Positions 58,004 to 63,500 of a stretch of 63,500 nucleotides of DNA are shown piece after piece; position 1 is the first letter of the stretch, and each line of letters begins with the position of its first letter. Source of the stretch: Glandiceps talaboti. Taxonomy: Eukaryota > Hemichordata > Enteropneusta > Spengelidae. The translations under genes were made by a program, and so were the position numbers. The notes below the pieces were generated by a model. The model did no database searches, was not told the origin of the DNA, and saw only the letters and a list, made by a program, of their open reading frames with translations. Location of the stretch: contig NC_135560.1 of assembly GCF_964340395.1 (NCBI RefSeq), forward strand, positions 13,296,598 to 13,360,097, given 5' to 3'.

Positions 58004-59054
58004 GTAAGTGCTTACATCTGTTTTTAATGACCCGACGCCACAATAAGGCCACAACCTCGTGTATTCAGTCGCAAAGTATCATTATAATTTACTAAAGTCC
58101 ACTTGGAATTTTTTGAATTAGTACTAAGGCATCAAATGATCATACATGGAAAATACCATCAACACATCGTACACACACACCTGTGATTTAAACAGTCTTT
58201 TCACGATTAGGCCTAACCATAGACATTTCACGTGGAGTAGGTCTATGGCTTAACTGACCATCGTTTTTAGGATCACGTATAATTCAATGATCATGAGATA
58301 CAAATGAACAGAGCAACCCTAATCTTTTGAAAGTCAAAGTGCACGTTCTTTACTTATTTTGTTTTACCCGGCCTTCTACTACGATGTGCACATACCGTAA
58401 ACACGGTTTTTAAGCACTAAATATAGTTAGCAATGGTTCGGTGTTTCAGATTTTGTATTCCTGCTTAAAAAGTCTAACTTTTCCATTTTGATATCAATTC
58501 CTGGTGAAATTTGAATATTGTACAACAACGCAGCAGAGCGTCACTTTAGTGGTCTTTATACGTGGATGACACTGAGAGATCTAGAAGATGTGTATGACCG
58601 GTGCCCCCCCCCCCCCCCGGGAGTATCCCATATTTTACGAATAATCATACGTATACTATTGGTCCACTTTGCCGTTTTAAAATTCACTGGGTCGATAAGG
58701 GCGTGTACCTACATGTATTGAAGAAATGTCGCAAATTCTCGAGAAAGGCTTAGAAATTCATTTAAAATTCGTATGTGTCGGTCGCCTAACATTTGTAAAG
58801 GTACGTGTTCTTGTTCCCGCATTATGTGCTGTATAGCGCCATCAACAACCGGAACCGTTTCATGAAATTGAATGTGGAGATGTTGATGTTTGAAACTTTG
58901 CGGCACATCCCTATTGCCAGTAGTGTTAGTAATTGATCAGCGCTACGTTGACACCCACTGTGTAAATAAAGTGTTTTATAAATGTGCATTAATACTATTA
59001 TGTATCAGTATGAAGTAATGTACATGTACTACTTTTGTGTTCTTAAATTATCAG

Positions 59055-59164
59055 ACTCCAAATAAACAGCTTGCAATCAGAAATATGCCCTTTGGGATTT
59101 ATGTTAAAGCCCTACTCCGAAAACGTCATGAAAAGGCTCCAACAACAACAACAACAACAACAAC
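59055..59164 (+). CDS. STRA6-like B, exon B7 (cytoplasmic loop with Thr run)
   Basis: 110 nt, phase 0 to 2. Encodes GIYVKALLRKRHEKAP, comparable with human EEYLRNLLCRKKL and gene A QYYSRKSLRWETKR, and ends in an ACA repeat read as poly-Thr up to the donor GTAAGT. The repeat is a microsatellite inside coding sequence. A downstream open segment at 59293-59433 has matching phase but no clear family similarity. Confidence 0.75.
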
Positions 59165-59760
59165 GTAAGTACAAGTAGTTATTTTACATCTAGATATTTA
59201 CGTTTGTATATTAATATTTTTTTATTATTATTATTTCACATTTCGAAACTGACACATTCAAAAATTTGTTTATAGTTGTCGTTTTGTTTTAGAAAATGTA
59301 AGCTATTCATTATACCGGTTATCCACCTAGTAGTCACTTTCGGAGTGAAGTGTCGCGAGGGGGCGACCTACATGAAGATTTTCAAATTTGAAAAACTTGT
59401 CGATTTGGATAGTAGTGGTAGAATAGACATGAGGTAAAGCATAACAATAGATAATAATGGATACCGAACAAACAAAATATTTACCTCTAATCATAACGTC
59501 AGTTCTTGTTATTTTAAGAACATGTAAATGTGAATTTCGCTGGGGTGACGAACTTGACAATGTTCCCATTTGTACACCCTGTCGTTTTATTGACATGCCC
59601 TGACCTTGAATTCCGTGAATCTATAAAATGGTTGATATTCAGATAATATAAATGTCAAGTCGAATCTCACCAATTAACACCTACCATTAAATTACGATTG
59701 AAAACCTGCGACTATAAATCATTCGTCGTCCTAGGAGTATTGTAGGATGATCTAGGGTGT

Positions 59761-59890
59761 ACAAGTCTTGTCTCGGTTACCCAGCCTCTCGCCGCTTGGG
59801 GCTGTGCCAACGAGTCCACCCCAAACGTACGTCCGGGTGATCTCGTAGAAGAGCCCCAATGGTGAGAGTCTGGGTAACCGAAACTAGTAC
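59761..59890. mobile_element. Foldback element, family F1, copy 2
   Basis: Left end TCTCGGTTACCCAGCCTCTC is inverted at the right end as GAGAGTCTGGGTAACCGAAA. The termini are shared with 5591-5687, but the centre (about 46 bp) is different and GC-rich. Confidence 0.75.
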
Positions 59891-59923
59891 AAATCTGGAA
59901 CTGCTTCTATGCAAATGAAGCTC

Positions 59924-59955
<32 letters not shown>

Positions 59956-60031
59956 TGTATGTATGTATGTATGTATGTATGTATGTATGTATGTATGTAT
60001 GTATGTATGTATGTATGTATGTATGTATGTA

Positions 60032-60084
<53 letters not shown>

Positions 60085-60140
60085 ATGTATGTATGTATGT
60101 ATGTATGTATGTATGTATGTATGCATGTATGCATGCATGC
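59924..60140 (+). repeat. (TATG)n/(TG)n microsatellite
   Basis: About 215 bp. Open frames are artefacts. Confidence 0.95.
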
Positions 60141-60409
60141 ATTTCAGTTTTTAGGAGAAACGAATGACCCTTGTAATTATATATTTTTGCCACCCAGCCC
60201 TAAGGCACAGTGTTCAACATCTGTCATATAGTTTGTATGGATAGAATACATGATATGGTGGAGGAAGACAAATATATCATTCTATGTCTTGTTCAAATTC
60301 TGTAGTCTATGTATGTATGTATGTATGTATGTATGTATGTATGTATGTATGTATGTATGTATGTATGTATGTATGTATGTATGTATGTATGTATGTATGT
60401 ATGTATGTA

Positions 60410-60445
<36 letters not shown>

Positions 60446-61430
60446 CATGCATGCATGCATGCATGCATGCATGCATGTATGTATGTATGTATGTATGTAT
60501 GTATGTATGTATGTATGTATGTATGTATGTATGTATGTATGTATGTACGTACGTACGTACGTCTGTGTGTGTGCGCGCGCGTGCGTGCATGCATGCATGT
60601 ATGTATGTATGTATGTATGTATGTATGTATGTATGTATGTATGTATGTATGTATGTATGTATACATGCATGCATGCATGTGTGTGTATGTATGTATGTAT
60701 GTATGTATGTATGTATGTATGTTTTATGTATGTATGTATGTATGTATGTATGTATGTATGTATGTATGTATGTATGTATGTATGTATGTATGTGTGTGTG
60801 TGTGTGTGTGCGTGCGTGTATGTGTGTGTGCGTGCGTGCGTGTGCGTACGTGTGTGTGTGTGCGTGTGTTTTTTTGCTTAACTGATATACTTCAGACGTT
60901 ATATAACAATGTACATTTCAGTTTTTAGGAGAAACGAATGACCCTTGTAAGTATATGTTTTTGCCACCCAGCCCTAAGGCAGAGTGTTCAACGTCTGTTA
61001 TATAGTTTGTATGGATAGAATACATGATATGGTGGAGGAAGACAAATATATCATTCTATGTCTTGTTCAAATTCTGTAGTCTATGTGTGTGTGTATGTAT
61101 GTATGTATGTATGTATGTATGTATGTATGTATGTATGTATGTATGTATGTATGTATGTATGTGTGTGTGTGTGTGTGTGCGCGCGTGCGTGCGTGCGCGC
61201 GTGTGTGTGTGTGTGTGTTTTGCTTAACTGATATACATTAGACGTTAATTAACGATGAACATTTCAGTTTTTAGGAGAAGCGATTGACCCATTTTAATTA
61301 TATATTTTTGCCACCCAGCCCTAAGGCACAGTGTTCAACATCTGTCATATAGTTTGTATGGATAAAATACATGATATGGTGGAGGAAGACAAATCTTTCA
61401 TTCTATGTCTTGTTCAAATTATGTAGTCTA

Positions 61431-61500
<70 letters not shown>
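60141..61500 (+). repeat. Three-unit tandem duplication with embedded microsatellites
   Basis: A block of about 165 bp (from TTTCAGTTTTTAGGAGAA through GGTGGAGGAAGACAAAT to TGTTCAAATT.TGTAGTCTA) occurs at 60143-60308, 60916-61083 and 61263-61431. Each copy is followed by its own microsatellite: (TATG)n of about 570 bp, (TATG)n/(TG)n of about 130 bp, and pure (TG)n of about 70 bp. GCTTAACTGATATAC links the units. Confidence 0.85.
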
Positions 61501-61504
<4 letters not shown>

Positions 61505-63500
61505 AACAGTACCGTAGCCCGCGGGCCCCCCTGGAATTTTGGAAAAAAGCAAGAAGAAAAAAAGCGACTTTTTGAAAAAGTGACTGTACACTGACTCCTC
61601 GCTAATATGTATCTTATATCTCTATTGTACGCTAATAAAAATGTGTCCAGTTAAAAATTGTAACTTTGCACTGTGCATTTTCCGCGAGTAATAGTAGTCT
61701 TGAAAGTCTCCTTCATTTGAAGATAGCAAGTCGCAATAACAGAGAGTGAAACTCCCAAAAATAGACGGAAAAAGTCGTTTGCATGCAGTGACTCCGAAGA
61801 TGCACTCGACCTCATTTACATCTTGTTCCTTATATTAAAACATTTACTGATAAAACGGCAGACCTCTTTTTGGAATATTTGGTGGCCCTGAAAAACTATT
61901 AAACTAGGTACGCAATTTAAGATCCACTCTTTAAATATCCACTTTCAATAATTGTGTTCGGCGTTGTCTTTGGTTGAAATGTTGTTTATATAATTATTTC
62001 ATTGCACTGACACTAGCGTTATTACGCAATTCATTTTGAAGCGACAACTTGCTATGGAAAGAATGGCCCTGAATTTGTAAAGAGAGCTGTACCTTCGACA
62101 TCAAAATCCAAACTTCAATTACTTCCATTATATTGATAATGACAAGGAGAATTCACTGAGTTCACCTTGGGTTCCAACATAAAGGAGGGCCATAAAAGTG
62201 TTGGGGTATTGTCAAGAAAATGATTATTTTGTTGTGTTACTTATTTGAGAAAGCACCATCCAAATTTTTTTTTTCATTTAAAAGTTTTTTTGTTTTTTTT
62301 ACTTTGAATGTGATATCTTTTCTGCAACTACTTTGAAAGATGTGACATTAGGCCAGGAAAAATGAAAATGCTGTTCAACCTACCCATATATTTTTTGGTG
62401 ATGGGCAATATATCCTCATGCGGGCTTCTCATTTCTTTCAAAATTAAGGATATTTCTTTATATTTTCTGAATAGTACATGTAACAATATACATTTGAGTC
62501 TATTCCAAATTATATAATATCTTATACAGTGGTTTACTTGGCTCTGCTGATGCATACAAGCATGAATAGACATTAAATTAAGCTGTAACAGTTGCATATC
62601 CAATGTGCACTAAAAAGAATTGAGCAAAAGTTTACGACCATGGGAGTGGGCTGAACAGTCACAGGGCCATCACAGTTTGAAGGTATTGAAATGTTTTGCT
62701 CTTGATTCGGATTTTTTGGAACCAAATTAAACTTCAGGAGAAGTCATTTACCAAGTGCACATCCGCAAAATATCTTTCAGCTTTGCCATAACAAAATACA
62801 CTTGCAGATAATATGTAATGTATAGCATAATTGTTTCAATTCTGGTATTTTATTACCATATTCAAGTATTGTAAGACTTTAAATTATGTCTATGGTTTGA
62901 TATTTTATGCCTCTAAATAGCCTCCTACACTGTCTTATTTTCATTTTTTCACCTTTGATGTTGTCTCTCCAATCAGTAGCAATCAATGTGATAATTGTCT
63001 TTCTCCCAAAACAGGATGGATCCCTGTGGAAAGTAATCTCATTCAGAGTATTATTGTTGTTGGCTATCACTGTTATTTTAATGTATCATATTGTACCACA
63101 TAATTTTATATCTCCATTTTAGTGTAGGAGACAGAAGGGGTGGCTTAAATAATGCTTGAGTTTCATTTGGCTGGGTTTAACATTTTTTGAGAAGAGAGGG
63201 TGAGAGGATCTACAACATTTATTTAACCGTGAATTGTGTACATTTCCTAACTATAGCTAGCTCTGCAGACAAATCTGCTATGTTGGCATCGCATTGCACA
63301 TGTTTTATAATTTTGTTATGATAGCCCCTGTAGTGTGACCGACTCTAATCTATTTTACACCTTACAGAACAGTTTCAATAATAAATTTAGTTTATGCAAT
63401 TACTGTATTGTCCACACTGAAGAAATTTCGCACATCATTAAAAAAATGTCTCGTATCCCATGCGTGTATCACACATGGTATGGTATCACCAGCTCGCAGG
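61501..63500 (+). other. Right-edge region, gene B intron or continuation
   Basis: AT-rich DNA. One segment after 63014 (acceptor CTCCCAAAACAG) encodes SFRVLLLLAITVILMYH, similar in hydrophobic pattern to gene A RRMLGTLVVSILLIYK. Its phase cannot be tied to B7, so I do not call it an exon. Nothing else was recognised. Confidence 0.35.

Larger units (their letters stand above)
45313..63500 (+). other. STRA6L-B: STRA6-like gene B, 5' part
   Basis: Gene-level entry; the symbol is a provisional local label. Exons B1 and B3-B7 parallel gene A: B3 (86 nt) and B4 (137 nt) are the same size and phase as A3 and A4, and B5 and B6 differ only by whole codons (176 against 167; 111 against 141). Identity to gene A is moderate, so the duplication is not recent. 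The predicted protein has the same N-terminal hydrophobic segment, Ser/Thr/Asp-rich linker and first five conserved helices. Exons for the second half (PGF motif, extracellular loop, last helices, C-terminus) are not identifiable before the right edge. Introns carry mobile elements and microsatellites. A ligand of retinoid type is inferred from family only. Confidence 0.85.

Noticed and set aside
59293-59433. Possible gene B exon after B7 (KLFIIPVIHLVVTFGVK...)
   Set aside because: Acceptor, phase and donor (GTAAAG) are acceptable and 46 codons are open, but I see no similarity to the STRA6 loop or to gene A. An open stretch of this length is not rare by chance.
63015-63099. Possible gene B exon encoding SFRVLLLLAITVILMYH
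   Set aside because: The hydrophobic pattern resembles the helix of A7, but the required phase 0 does not follow from B7 (phase 2) and the PGF motif is missing. Left as a suggestion only.

Overview
This is animal nuclear DNA: spliced genes with GT-AG introns, an AT-rich base composition, a full-length Ty3/gypsy LTR retrotransposon, pieces of non-LTR retrotransposons and SINEs, many foldback or MITE-like elements, and very many tetranucleotide microsatellites, mainly (TATG)n. Gene content and protein divergence suggest a non-vertebrate, probably marine animal (hemichordate, cephalochordate or lophotrochozoan level). The species cannot be fixed from sequence alone.

Layout. (1) 0.6-4.0 kb, minus strand: the first three coding exons of a KIAA0825 (DUF4495) homologue; the gene continues off the left edge. 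(2) 8.4-35.9 kb, plus strand: gene A, a nearly complete STRA6-like multi-pass membrane protein (vertebrate STRA6 is the retinol-binding-protein receptor and retinol transporter). I place 16 exons; reading phase agrees across every junction except A6-A7, and the chain ends at a natural stop. (3) 20.07-29.05 kb: an 8,985-bp Ty3/gypsy element inserted antisense in intron 8 of gene A, with two 558-bp LTRs that differ at 2 positions. (4) 35.9-45.3 kb: intergenic DNA with a degraded non-LTR retrotransposon, SINE-like elements and a striking array of an iterated 18-bp motif. (5) 45.3 kb to the right edge, plus strand: gene B, a second STRA6-like gene. Its exons B3 and B4 have exactly the same lengths and phases as those of gene A, so A and B are tandem duplicates. 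The 3' half of B lies beyond the window.

How the parts relate. KIAA0825 and gene A are head to head, about 4.3 kb between start codons. Both STRA6-like proteins begin with an extra hydrophobic segment and an acidic Ser/Thr-rich linker that I do not know from vertebrate STRA6. Gene A keeps the STRA6 transmembrane core and the C-terminal calmodulin-binding-type segment, but I cannot find the vertebrate RBP-contact motif in the matching exon. Nearly all remaining DNA is repeats, which are described individually.
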